Assembly: GCA_017516285.1 (NCBI GenBank)
Contig: JAFXDD010000028.1
Location: 59,566-123,565 of the forward strand
Source of the DNA: Lachnospiraceae bacterium
Lineage (GTDB): Bacteria; Bacillota_A; Clostridia; Lachnospirales; Lachnospiraceae
Length of the DNA stretch: 64,000 bases
Direction: 5' to 3'
Both the position numbers and the translations under genes were made by a program. Of this stretch, positions 40,156 to 47,641 are shown one piece after another (position 1 is the stretch's first letter; each line of letters starts with the position of its first letter). Under the pieces are notes generated by a model, which was not told the DNA's origin, did not search any database, and worked only from the letters and a program-made list of their open reading frames with translations.

Positions 40156-40893
40156 ATGAACGAAAATCTAAACATCCAAACTAAAAAATGTAAACATTGT
40201 CAGAGCGACATACCTAAGAAAGCTAAGGTTTGTCCAAACTGCAGAAAGAAACAAGGTGGCATTTTAAAATGGTTTCTCATTGTTTTTGTCGCACTGGTAA
40301 TAATCGGTGCTGCTTCTGGCGGAGAAGACGATAAACAGCCCAAAGAAGTTACTAACAGCCAGCCAACTCCAATTGAAGGTACTACTAACTTAACCGAAAA
40401 AGAAACAACCGATGAACAAAAATATACTACATACGAAGCTAGTACCTATAAAGTGGGAAGCGACATCCCTGCTGGTGAATATGTTGTATATGCTGATAAC
40501 TTTATGGGTTATGCAGAAGTTTCTTCTGATAGCTCTGGAAAATTAGAATCCATAATCACTAACAATAATTTTTCTTATAACATGATTATTACCATAGAAG
40601 ATGGCCAATATTTTAAACTTACTGGTTGTTATGCGGTGCCACTTGAAGAAAATCCACCAGTTGACGCTTCTGGAGAGGGAACTTTCAAAATAGGCACTCA
40701 TCTTCAGGCAGGAGAATATAAAATCGAAGTGGCAAAAAATAATTCTGTTGGTTATGGCTATGTTCAAGTTTCATCAGACAGTACTGGCAGCCTCAAATCC
40801 ATTATCACAAACGATAACTTTGAAGGTTCTAAATACATAACTGTTAGTGATGGTCAATATCTTACTCTATCAGGATGCCATATAGCAAAATAG
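40156..40893 (+). CDS. Membrane-anchored zinc-ribbon protein with a duplicated external domain
   Basis: 245 aa. Residues 11-33 are a cytoplasmic zinc ribbon (CKHCQSDIPKKAKVCPNCRK). One membrane helix is at 37-53 (ILKWFLIVFVALVIIG). A low-complexity linker follows. Two similar beta repeats of about 68 residues come next: YKVGSDIPAGEYVVYADN and FKIGTHLQAGEYKIEVAKNN, each ending YI/YFxLxG. Lies in the lysogeny block after the ImmA gene. Probably made in the lysogen; it might alter the host surface or block superinfection. Inference only. Confidence 0.7.
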   Translation: MNENLNIQTKKCKHCQSDIPKKAKVCPNCRKKQGGILKWFLIVFVALVIIGAASGGEDDKQPKEVTNSQPTPIEGTTNLTEKETTDEQKYTTYEASTYKVGSDIPAGEYVVYADNFMGYAEVSSDSSGKLESIITNNNFSYNMIITIEDGQYFKLTGCYAVPLEENPPVDASGEGTFKIGTHLQAGEYKIEVAKNNSVGYGYVQVSSDSTGSLKSIITNDNFEGSKYITVSDGQYLTLSGCHIAK

Positions 40894-41033
40894 ATTATAT
40901 GTCAAACGAAGAATTATTAAACCAATACGAAGTAGCCGTGGCAATATACTTAACACGACCGAAGGGCGAAGAAGGAAACTCTGAGGAGCGCTTGTTAGAA
41001 CTTAGAGAAGAGGTACTACGGCGTATGAAATAA
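40875..41033 (+). CDS. Small phage protein (SNEELLNQYE type)
   Basis: 52 aa from the ATG at 40,875, or 44 aa from the ATG at 40,899. The first overlaps the end of the preceding gene and keeps YMSNEELLNQYEVAVAIYLT in frame. Short helical protein with basic/acidic pattern. Similar small proteins occur in Lachnospiraceae prophages. Start uncertain; function unknown. Confidence 0.6.
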   Translation: MPYSKIDYMSNEELLNQYEVAVAIYLTRPKGEEGNSEERLLELREEVLRRMK

Positions 41034-41046
41034 AAACTAAATAAAA

Positions 41047-41082
41047 ACGCCCCGGTGCCAACCAAATTTCTACTATAGTAGA
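41047..41082. other. Half-copy of a terminator motif and a 14-bp palindrome
   Basis: CGCCCCGGTGC at 41,048-41,058 equals the left half of the terminator stem at 42,101-42,111 but lacks the right half. TCTACTATAGTAGA at 41,069-41,082 is a perfect palindrome. Both lie in the gap before the MazF-like gene, so the palindrome could be an operator. Confidence 0.4.
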
Positions 41083-41147
41083 TTAGAAATAACGCTCATG
41101 TCCCAATGACTTGCAGCGGAAAATAAATATTAGAAAAGAGGACATGT

Positions 41148-41942
41148 ATGGACTTGCGAAAAAACCACATCTATAGATATAAAGAGGAAGATAATACTCC
41201 TCTCTGTGTCTATCTGTGCGATACCCAAGCAAAAGATAAAATACTTATTATTCCGCTGGCGGAAGAAAATAATGATAATGCTTACAAACTATCAGTAACC
41301 AAGCAATATGCACTTCTTACTGATTACAAAGAGATATCCAAAGCAAATATAGTTGCTCCTTTATATTTAGGCTCTAAACCAGTAAGGCTACCATCAACAG
41401 ATATAACAGTAATTCAGCAAAGCATTATCAGTGATATGATGTCAAAGATTTCCGCTGATGCTTGTTTGAGAAGTATATCACTGCCTGTATTTGAAGCTAT
41501 TTATCAGTTTTTAAAATGGAAATGGGAAAAGTTGCTTTTAAACTTTAACGATTATCAGAAGAAAACCACTGTCTTTGAGAATGGCATATACTGGGCTTCG
41601 CTTGGTGTCAATGTTGGTTCTGAATTAAACAAGAATCGTCCTGTACTGATTTGGAAAAAACGTGTTGGAGGTTCCAGGGAGAGCGAGTATTCTTATATTG
41701 TTATACCAATTACCTCTAAGCTCAAAAGTCAAAAATATTACATGAATGTACCAATCGAGCTTAACGGTCGCACTTGTTATCTAAGAATTGAAGATATGAG
41801 GCGCATTAATATCAAAAGAATATCTCGACCCATATTAGATGCCAACAAAAACATTATTTTTATATCTACAGAAAAACGGCAAGAAATAATAGAAGCAATA
41901 AAAAGATTTTATATTTTTGATAACATGCATATTTCTCGTTAA
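41148..41942 (+). CDS. Two-domain MazF/PemK-like protein
   Basis: 264 aa. The C-terminal half is a PemK/MazF-type domain: VFENGIYWASLGVNVGSELN, KNRPVLIWKKR and SYIVIPITSKLKSQKYYMNV. The N-terminal 100 residues look like a second, more diverged copy: KNHIYRYKEEDNTPLCVYLC, ILIIPLAEENNDNAYKLSVT. AGAGGA lies 7 bases before the ATG. No antitoxin-like small gene overlaps it. Stand-alone two-domain MazF-like proteins are known in phages; a strong RNA unit sits immediately downstream. It could be a toxin or an RNA-binding regulator. Confidence 0.7.
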   Translation: MDLRKNHIYRYKEEDNTPLCVYLCDTQAKDKILIIPLAEENNDNAYKLSVTKQYALLTDYKEISKANIVAPLYLGSKPVRLPSTDITVIQQSIISDMMSKISADACLRSISLPVFEAIYQFLKWKWEKLLLNFNDYQKKTTVFENGIYWASLGVNVGSELNKNRPVLIWKKRVGGSRESEYSYIVIPITSKLKSQKYYMNVPIELNGRTCYLRIEDMRRINIKRISRPILDANKNIIFISTEKRQEIIEAIKRFYIFDNMHISR

Positions 41943-41966
41943 CACCACATATAATGTAATTACCTC

Positions 41967-41995
41967 TTGACAAAGCATTCTTTATGCTTTAAAAT
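41967..41995 (+). promoter_or_regulatory. Strong promoter of the structured RNA
   Basis: TTGACA at 41,967-41,972, 17-bp spacer, TAAAAT at 41,990-41,995. Consensus -35. No start codon with a ribosome site follows within its transcript. Confidence 0.75.
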
Positions 41996-42001
41996 ATCAA
42001 T

Positions 42002-42085
42002 ATGATTAGATCATGGCATTAAGCCATGCCAGGAGGATACTAAGAAAGGGTGTTATCAGGAAACTGGTAGCGCCTTTTCTCTTTA
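42002..42085 (+). ncRNA. Candidate structured RNA of about 85 nt
   Basis: After the promoter come a 6-bp hairpin, CATGGC (42,012-42,017) with GCCATG (42,023-42,028) and loop ATTAA, and the single-stranded link AGGAGGATACTAA. A 16-bp hairpin follows (42,044-42,059 with 42,064-42,079, four G-U pairs, loop GAAA), then TCTTTA. The final stem could also end transcription. I find no reading frame in it. The layout, with a GNRA-type loop, suggests a conserved RNA. I have seen similar sequence upstream of phage integrases but cannot name a family. Confidence 0.6.
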
Positions 42086-42093
42086 CACAAAAA

Positions 42094-42125
42094 TAAAAAT
42101 CGCCCCGGTGCGCCAACACCGGAGC
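42094..42125 (-). terminator. Minus-strand terminator shielding the lysogeny block
   Basis: Stem CCGGTG (42,105-42,110) / CACCGG (42,117-42,122), extended by outer pairs; on the minus strand it is followed by ATTTTTATTTTTG. The plus side has no T-run. It would stop leftward transcripts that enter the prophage from the host promoter upstream of the lipoprotein gene. Confidence 0.65.
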
Positions 42126-42137
42126 AAAAGAACTATA

Positions 42138-42222
42138 ACAGATGCTTCTCTGCTATACCTTCCAAACAAAGGTATTATAGCACACTTTTCTGCATCTGTA
42201 TAGGTGTATTTTTTGCACCTAT
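42138..42222. other. Three inverted repeats in front of the integrase gene
   Basis: ACAGATGC (42,138-42,145) pairs with GCATCTGT (42,192-42,199). Inside it, TGCTATACCTT (42,151-42,161) pairs with AAGG..TATAGCA (42,169-42,182) with a 3-nt bulge. Next, ATAGGTG (42,200-42,206) pairs with CACCTAT (42,216-42,222). They fill the gap before the integrase ribosome site and could regulate its expression or bind a directionality factor. Confidence 0.5.
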
Positions 42223-42254
42223 TTTCATATGTTTTATTTATAAGGAGTGCTAAT

Positions 42255-43628
42255 ATGGATAAAATACTACGTGCAGCTCTATATATTAGAGTATCCACAG
42301 CGGAGCAGGCGATGCATGGCAAGTCCTTGCAAGCCCAACGCGAATGCTTAGAAGCATATGCCACTGCAAATAATATGGTGGTGGTTGGCCTTTATGCCGA
42401 CGAAGGACAGACCGCTCGCAAGGAATTGAAGAAGCGTAAAGAAATTCATAGACTGATTAAGGATGTGGAGGCCGGTCTTATTGATATTATATTGTTTTGG
42501 AAAATGGATAGATGGTTTCGAAATGTTTCTGACTTCTACAAGGTGCAGGATATCCTTGACACGTATCACGTCACTTGGAGGGCTATTGCAGAACCTAATA
42601 TGAACCTCGATACCAGAGATGGGCGCCTGAACCTAAATATTATGCTTTCCATTGGTCAAAATGAAGTAGATACCACTTCCGAACGTATTAAATTCACAGT
42701 CAATAATATGATTGATAATGGACGCCTTGTGTGGGGCGAGAAAAATATCGGATTCGGATACCGCATCGTAGATGGTCGTATAGAGAAGGACCCGGAGACG
42801 GAGCATATCGTAATAGATGTATACCGGCATTTGATGAAGTACCGAACCAAAAGAAAGACTATGATCTATATTCAGGACACCTATCACATCAACTTCTCAT
42901 ATAGTATGCTCCGCACGATGTGCACATCGGAATTTTATATCGGAAAGTATCGCGACAATGACCATTACTGCCCTGCATACCTCACTATGGAGGAATGGCA
43001 GGTTATTCAGGATATTAATCGTTCTAACGTAAAGACTGCTCGTTCTGGGCGAAGCTATTACTTTGCCGGAATGATGCGTTGTCCGGAATGTGGATGTAAG
43101 TTGGCCAGCACAGGCTCTAGCAGTATTATTAATCGTAAGACAGGGGAGAGAAAACATTATTGCTATTACCACTGCAACAAGCACTTATTGGACCGTCGCT
43201 GTAATAATGGTTACAATTACAGCCAGAACCTCATCGAGGAATACTTGTTGCAAAATTTAGCCAATGAGTATCGGAAGTTCATAGGTGCTATCACCAAGGT
43301 TCAGGACAAAGTTGCGCCGACCGTTAAGAAAAGAACAAAATCCGCCATTATAGAGGAACGCAACCGCGTCAATATGCTCTTTCAAAAAGGACGCATTGAT
43401 TATGATTACTACGAGAAAGAGTATGAAAAGCTTTCTAAGGAACTTTCAGAATTAGAGGAAGTGGCTAAGCCTGTAGTGTCTTATGCGCACATAGAACGTC
43501 TCCTGCAAGGCGATTTTATAAAGATGTATAATAAGTTGGATGAACCGGGCAAACAAGCCTTCTGGCAATCCTTGATAGATTATATCGAGCTGGAAGGCCG
43601 CGAAATAAGGGCTGTTTATTTTAAATAA
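42255..43628 (+). CDS. int: Large serine integrase
   Basis: 457 aa from the ATG at 42,255 (AAGGAG 7 bases upstream). N-terminal resolvase domain with the catalytic Ser in ALYIRVSTAEQ near residue 12, then the conserved arginine blocks FWKMDRWFRN and SERIKFTV. Recombinase domain at about 160-260. Zinc-ribbon: CPECGCKLAST with HCNKHLLDRRC. A coiled-coil arm follows near 370-430 (VNMLFQKGRIDYDYYEKEYE). Catalyses prophage integration and, with a directionality factor, excision. The gene ends 20 bp from attR. Confidence 0.93.
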   Translation: MDKILRAALYIRVSTAEQAMHGKSLQAQRECLEAYATANNMVVVGLYADEGQTARKELKKRKEIHRLIKDVEAGLIDIILFWKMDRWFRNVSDFYKVQDILDTYHVTWRAIAEPNMNLDTRDGRLNLNIMLSIGQNEVDTTSERIKFTVNNMIDNGRLVWGEKNIGFGYRIVDGRIEKDPETEHIVIDVYRHLMKYRTKRKTMIYIQDTYHINFSYSMLRTMCTSEFYIGKYRDNDHYCPAYLTMEEWQVIQDINRSNVKTARSGRSYYFAGMMRCPECGCKLASTGSSSIINRKTGERKHYCYYHCNKHLLDRRCNNGYNYSQNLIEEYLLQNLANEYRKFIGAITKVQDKVAPTVKKRTKSAIIEERNRVNMLFQKGRIDYDYYEKEYEKLSKELSELEEVAKPVVSYAHIERLLQGDFIKMYNKLDEPGKQAFWQSLIDYIELEGREIRAVYFK

Positions 43629-43637
43629 TGTCTTTGA

Positions 43638-43871
43638 CTAAATAACAGCCCCGAATCCTGTTACAAGCACGATATCAATGCCTTCCTCTGCAAAGTACCC
43701 TTCTTCAATTGCTACATACATCGGAGCGTAAAAAATAGAATGTGCCACCTCGTTTAATGTGACTTTCGTAAGCCCCGGATCGGTGGTGTTGTCACCACAG
43801 CCTATGCAGGAAAAACTGCATAATAAAAGCACCAACCCCAGAGCAAGACGTTTAGACAAGGATTTTGTCAT
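43638..43871 (-). pseudogene. Solute-binding lipoprotein, 5' part (split by the prophage)
   Basis: Starts at the ATG at 43,871 with GGAGG upstream. Signal peptide with lipobox (FSCIGC, Cys at about 21) and the first 53 mature residues (TKVTLNEVAHSIFYAPMYVA, EEGYFAEEGIDIVLVTGFGA). After Gly-Ala at the junction the frame reads two phage-derived codons and a stop at 43,638. In the uninterrupted chromosome it would join 9558-10,346 to give a protein of about 336 aa. The truncated product should be non-functional. Confidence 0.9.
43648..43652. other. attR core (right prophage junction)
   Basis: Second copy of GCCCC, 20 bp after the integrase stop. Host sequence continues to the right as the lipoprotein 5' part. 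Confidence 0.85.
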
Positions 43872-43944
43872 AATTGCCTCCATAAAAAAGTTGATGCTTT
43901 ATTGTATGCTGTGATGTTGTGAGTGGTGCGTAAATAATTAATAT

Positions 43945-44757
43945 TTATACCCACATTTTCTCTTCCGTCTCCCTATACTCCGTCGGATTCGTGCCCGTAA
44001 TCTTCTTAAATGCCTTATAAAAGCTGGCTGTATTATTAAAGCCACTTTCCAGTGCAATCTCCAGCACTGTCTTGTCTCCACTTGTCAGCATATGTATGGC
44101 AAACTGAATCCTCTTTTGCATGACATATTCAGCGAAGCCTATCCCCATGCATTTGGTAAAGTACCTAGAGAAACCGGTGTTGGACATATTTGCAAGGTCT
44201 GCAACTTGTTTTTCAGAAATATCATTGCGGTAATGCTCATCGATATATTCCAGCACCCGGTACATATCGCTTCTCATCTGCACGCTGCTTTTCTCTGCAA
44301 TGTCGTAGTAGCGCATCATAAGTGCCAGTGCTTCTACCAGCTTGGCTCCAATAACAATCTGAGAATGTGGAAGCTTATTTTGTGCCTCTGCCTCTATGGC
44401 TCGAAATAATTGGATAAGTTCCTCATGGTCAGAAATGACATTATTATGCTCTATGTCTTTTCCGTATAATAAGCTCCGGAACCGGTTCATAAAAAGCTGG
44501 GGTTCGAATTCCACTATCACAAGCTCAATACCACGTTCCTCTGATACTTCCTTAAAAACACGTTTCATACGGTTACTTAATATTACCACATCGCCTTCCT
44601 TGACCGGAACAAGGCGATCATCGATTTGCCAAAGTGCAGAGCCGCATTTTACCAGACAAAGCTTGATATTATGGAAAATATGCATCTTCCTGGAGAAGCT
44701 TTGATTGCTCAATTTCATTTTACTCACACGAATACTTTTGTTTTCTAAATCAAACAT
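43945..44757 (-). CDS. AraC-family transcription regulator
   Basis: 270 aa. N-terminal cupin-like sensor domain (residues 1-160; ALWQIDDRLVPVKEGDVVIL). C-terminal double helix-turn-helix at about 170-265: ISEKQVADLANMSNTGFSRY and VLEIALESGFNNTASFYKAF, ending GTNPTEYRE. Flanked by the FAD oxidoreductase genes upstream and the lipoprotein gene downstream on the same strand. Probably activates this operon in response to a small ligand. Confidence 0.9.
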   Translation of the reverse strand: MFDLENKSIRVSKMKLSNQSFSRKMHIFHNIKLCLVKCGSALWQIDDRLVPVKEGDVVILSNRMKRVFKEVSEERGIELVIVEFEPQLFMNRFRSLLYGKDIEHNNVISDHEELIQLFRAIEAEAQNKLPHSQIVIGAKLVEALALMMRYYDIAEKSSVQMRSDMYRVLEYIDEHYRNDISEKQVADLANMSNTGFSRYFTKCMGIGFAEYVMQKRIQFAIHMLTSGDKTVLEIALESGFNNTASFYKAFKKITGTNPTEYRETEEKMWV

Positions 44758-44796
44758 TCCGGCTTCTCCTTTGCATTTCTAAAAGTTCTTACTTGC

Positions 44797-46707
44797 TTAT
44801 TTGGTCATAGAATTAATATACTCAATCAGCTTCGGCTTTAAATCATAAAGGCTTGCGGAATTATCTCTCAGCGTAATCATAATGTGGTACTCCGGATTCT
44901 CCAAAAGCTTATATAACCTCTCCACAATTGGCTGCTTTTTGTCCGGATATTTCTTTGCAAGCTCCACCAATGCTCTGGACGCAAACAATACATACTGTGA
45001 ATATACGTCCGTAGCTTCATTGTAAAATTCTCCAAAGGTAAAATTCGGAATATCCGTCAAACCTTTTCGCTCCACAATGTCAAACAACAGCTCTATAGAA
45101 TCCACGTCTCCCAGCTTGCCTAACAGGTAAATCGCAGATACGCCTCTGGTGTAAACATATTTGAGACTGGACTTTGGTACGTAGTTGTCCGGTTCCATTG
45201 CCATTTGACGCAGCATTGGAATTGCGGCCTGCTCTCCCATAATGCCCAAGGCAAGTGCGCAATGTCTGGATAAGTTTTCATTATCGGAATATAAGTTTTC
45301 CTTCAAAGCTTCCACAAGCTTCTGTTTTTCTGCTTTGGCTGTCTGCGCTTTACAAGCTTGGCTTTCTGTCGCCACTGCCTCTAATGCTAATGAACGGCAT
45401 GCCCAGATTGCCCAGCCAGGCTTCTCCCCTGCAAGCCAGGTAAGAATTTCTTCTGTGGTAGTTAATTCCGGAAGCTCGTAGCCAAAATACTGTCCGAAAA
45501 CACGCTCCATAAAGCCTACGTTATTCGCTTCATCCAAACAATTTGTTGCCTTCAGCTTATCTACAATATTATCATATTCTACCTCAGAAAGCGAGATATT
45601 TTTCTTAATTGCTTCACTGCAGATGTAGGCTGCTGCCTCGCCGCTCTTGGCCATGTCACGTTTCATTCTAACACAAGCAGCCAGATTATGGTCTACAGAA
45701 AGGCAGCGACCCGCAACCATAATATTCTCCAGTCCCTCCGGCAAAAGTGTTTCCATAGGTACCGGAACGGACATAAGTACTCCCCATAAGCCGGACGCTG
45801 CCATCCAGTCACACAGTTCTTCGTTTTCAAAGGCACCATCCTTTCCGTGATTATCCACGTTAGAATATGCGTAAAATAAAGGTTTCTCTGTTCTTCCTTT
45901 CTTACTTACCACATCAGTCAAGGTCAATGTTTTTCTGCCTTTGATGCGACGGCCTTCTCTTACGCCGAAGAGTGGTGCTACCGCTGCAAATTTTCGCTCT
46001 TCCTGTGTGTAATCTTCTTTTAAATACATCGGAAAATTATTGGAATTTATAATCACACGGCTCACATCTCGTGGCTCATGCTGCTTTACAAAGCCTGCAT
46101 CCTTATTGGTAGCTATGCTCTTTCCATCTTTTCCAATCAAAATGCTGGAAGACGTTGCCGGCTGTGTCTGTCCGTCAAAGTCTCTGCCGGAAATCATTTC
46201 CGCGCCTGCAATATGACATACAGTAGCTTCTCCGGTAGCATCAATCACTTTTTTGGCTTCCACATGAATTTCTTTGCCATTCTGGAAGAGTCTGAGTCCA
46301 AGTACCTTATTTCCTTCCATATAAACGCCGGTTACAATACATTCGTATTTCATCTCAGCACCACAAGCTCTGGCTTCCCTGTCCATAACGAATGCACAAG
46401 CGTCTCGTCTGCTGCCACCATGAAAGAGCGTTCCGTTTCGCAACTCCTGCTCCTTCTCATCCATCTCCTTGAACAAACCGCCCTGTGCTCCAAAATAGTA
46501 TCCGGTAATAGCCCCAATGGTACCTGTACCACCCATGCCGTAAAGCTGCTCAACACCAAGCACCTTTAATCCTTCACGTCCTGCTGCAATCAGAGAAATA
46601 GCACCGGCCGTTCCAAGACCTACCACTACCAAATCATAACTTTCATCAAAAACAGGCTCTGCCACACTTGTTTTAGCAACACCATCTATCATTTCACGTA
46701 AAATCAT
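44797..46707 (-). CDS. FAD-dependent oxidoreductase with a C-terminal HEAT-like region
   Basis: 636 aa. N-terminal dinucleotide-binding fold YDLVVVGLGTAGAISLIAAG near residues 24-43, then GMGGTGTIGAITGYYFG and a second FAD block ENIMVAGRCLSVDHNLAACV near 310. The FAD_oxidored family (PF12831) is the best fit. The last ~200 residues are helical repeats (NENLSRHCALALGIMGEQAA, SAIYLLGKLGDVDS) of HEAT/PBS type. Overlaps its partner by 4 bp (ATGA), so a two-protein enzyme is likely. Substrate unknown. Confidence 0.85.
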   Translation of the reverse strand: MILREMIDGVAKTSVAEPVFDESYDLVVVGLGTAGAISLIAAGREGLKVLGVEQLYGMGGTGTIGAITGYYFGAQGGLFKEMDEKEQELRNGTLFHGGSRRDACAFVMDREARACGAEMKYECIVTGVYMEGNKVLGLRLFQNGKEIHVEAKKVIDATGEATVCHIAGAEMISGRDFDGQTQPATSSSILIGKDGKSIATNKDAGFVKQHEPRDVSRVIINSNNFPMYLKEDYTQEERKFAAVAPLFGVREGRRIKGRKTLTLTDVVSKKGRTEKPLFYAYSNVDNHGKDGAFENEELCDWMAASGLWGVLMSVPVPMETLLPEGLENIMVAGRCLSVDHNLAACVRMKRDMAKSGEAAAYICSEAIKKNISLSEVEYDNIVDKLKATNCLDEANNVGFMERVFGQYFGYELPELTTTEEILTWLAGEKPGWAIWACRSLALEAVATESQACKAQTAKAEKQKLVEALKENLYSDNENLSRHCALALGIMGEQAAIPMLRQMAMEPDNYVPKSSLKYVYTRGVSAIYLLGKLGDVDSIELLFDIVERKGLTDIPNFTFGEFYNEATDVYSQYVLFASRALVELAKKYPDKKQPIVERLYKLLENPEYHIMITLRDNSASLYDLKPKLIEYINSMTK

Positions 46708-47486
46708 GCTCTCTCCTCCTCTGCAAACTGCACACCCATATCAAAAGCTTCTATCAAATTTGCATAGCCGACTGACAGAATCCATACAAACTGCTCCTCA
46801 ATCATTTCCCTGCAAGGTTCCATGATATAAGAAAAATCAGAAGCAATACTGGAAATTCGTATATTCTTTTCTGCAAATACCTTTTCCAAGCCACACAACA
46901 TTTCCACCGCATCATATCTGTCCGTTTCCAAATCCACCGGCAAAGTGTATGTATATAACCCATTCTGACCGTTAAAGGAAAGCCCGTCTAACTCGCTTCC
47001 ATCCGGATTGTAAACTATCGCATTCAATTGCTTTTGCTTCTCATACTTGCCAGCCGTGTCATGACCGTTCCCCAACGTTGTGGTATCTAAAATACGCTTT
47101 GCATAAATAGTTTCAAAACCATTGGAATGATACACCATAATTTCATAATAATCATCTACTTTTTTGATACCTGTTACTTCTGTCATTAACAAAATATCAA
47201 TGCACTTCTCCTTCAGATAAGAGCTTAAAACATACACCGCTGGTGCCGGATATATCTCACCCGCCTCGGAAACAAGCCCTCTTCTTTTTAAATCTTCCAG
47301 AAACTCTTTGCCAAGCTCTGTTTTTGCCTCCACTACCTTCGGAGTACATACCTTGTAACTATTGACAAACTCCGCTCCAAACAAGCCACCCTTTTCAATC
47401 ACTACCACATTTTCCATACCAAGCGCTGCCCCCAGCCCCAGAAACGTGGTGCCAAACACCGCTGTGTCATAATACTTTTGTGCCAT
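46704..47486 (-). CDS. Partner FAD-binding oxidoreductase subunit
   Basis: 260 aa. FAD-binding start YYDTAVFGTTFLGLGAALGM, then VVIEKGGLFGAEFVNSYKV. This resembles the first part of the FAD_oxidored fold. It is about half the usual length, lacks a substrate domain as long as its partner's and overlaps that gene by 4 bp. It has a GGAGG ribosome site. A -10 TATAAT lies at 47,528-47,533 but no fitting -35 is present, as expected if the AraC protein activates it. Confidence 0.75.
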   Translation of the reverse strand: MAQKYYDTAVFGTTFLGLGAALGMENVVVIEKGGLFGAEFVNSYKVCTPKVVEAKTELGKEFLEDLKRRGLVSEAGEIYPAPAVYVLSSYLKEKCIDILLMTEVTGIKKVDDYYEIMVYHSNGFETIYAKRILDTTTLGNGHDTAGKYEKQKQLNAIVYNPDGSELDGLSFNGQNGLYTYTLPVDLETDRYDAVEMLCGLEKVFAEKNIRISSIASDFSYIMEPCREMIEEQFVWILSVGYANLIEAFDMGVQFAEEERA

Positions 47487-47641
47487 GAAAACCTCCTTGA
47501 AATTTTACTGTTTCATTTTGTAAGATAATTATAAAATATTTTCCGGTGTTCTTCGTCCGCTTTCTTGCCAAATTTGTCAACTTTTTTGCAAAATAATAAA
47601 AAAGCAAAGGCAAGCAACTCTCTGTCACTCACCTCTACTCT

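Larger units (their letters stand above)
10345..43652. mobile_element. Complete temperate siphophage (prophage), 33.3 kb
   Basis: Bounded by the 5-bp direct repeat GCCCC at 10,345-10,349 and 43,648-43,652. The large serine integrase lies at the right end, 20 bp from the junction, and the lysis genes lie at the left end. It carries all modules of an HK97-like, long non-contractile-tailed phage: packaging, capsid, connectors, tail, lysis, replication, immunity and integration. No essential structural gene looks broken. Transcription is mostly leftward, with a rightward lysogeny block at 39,504-43,628. I see no DNA polymerase, DnaB/DnaC-type helicase loader or RecT/Erf; replication seems to rest on an HUH Rep. 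Confidence 0.95.
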
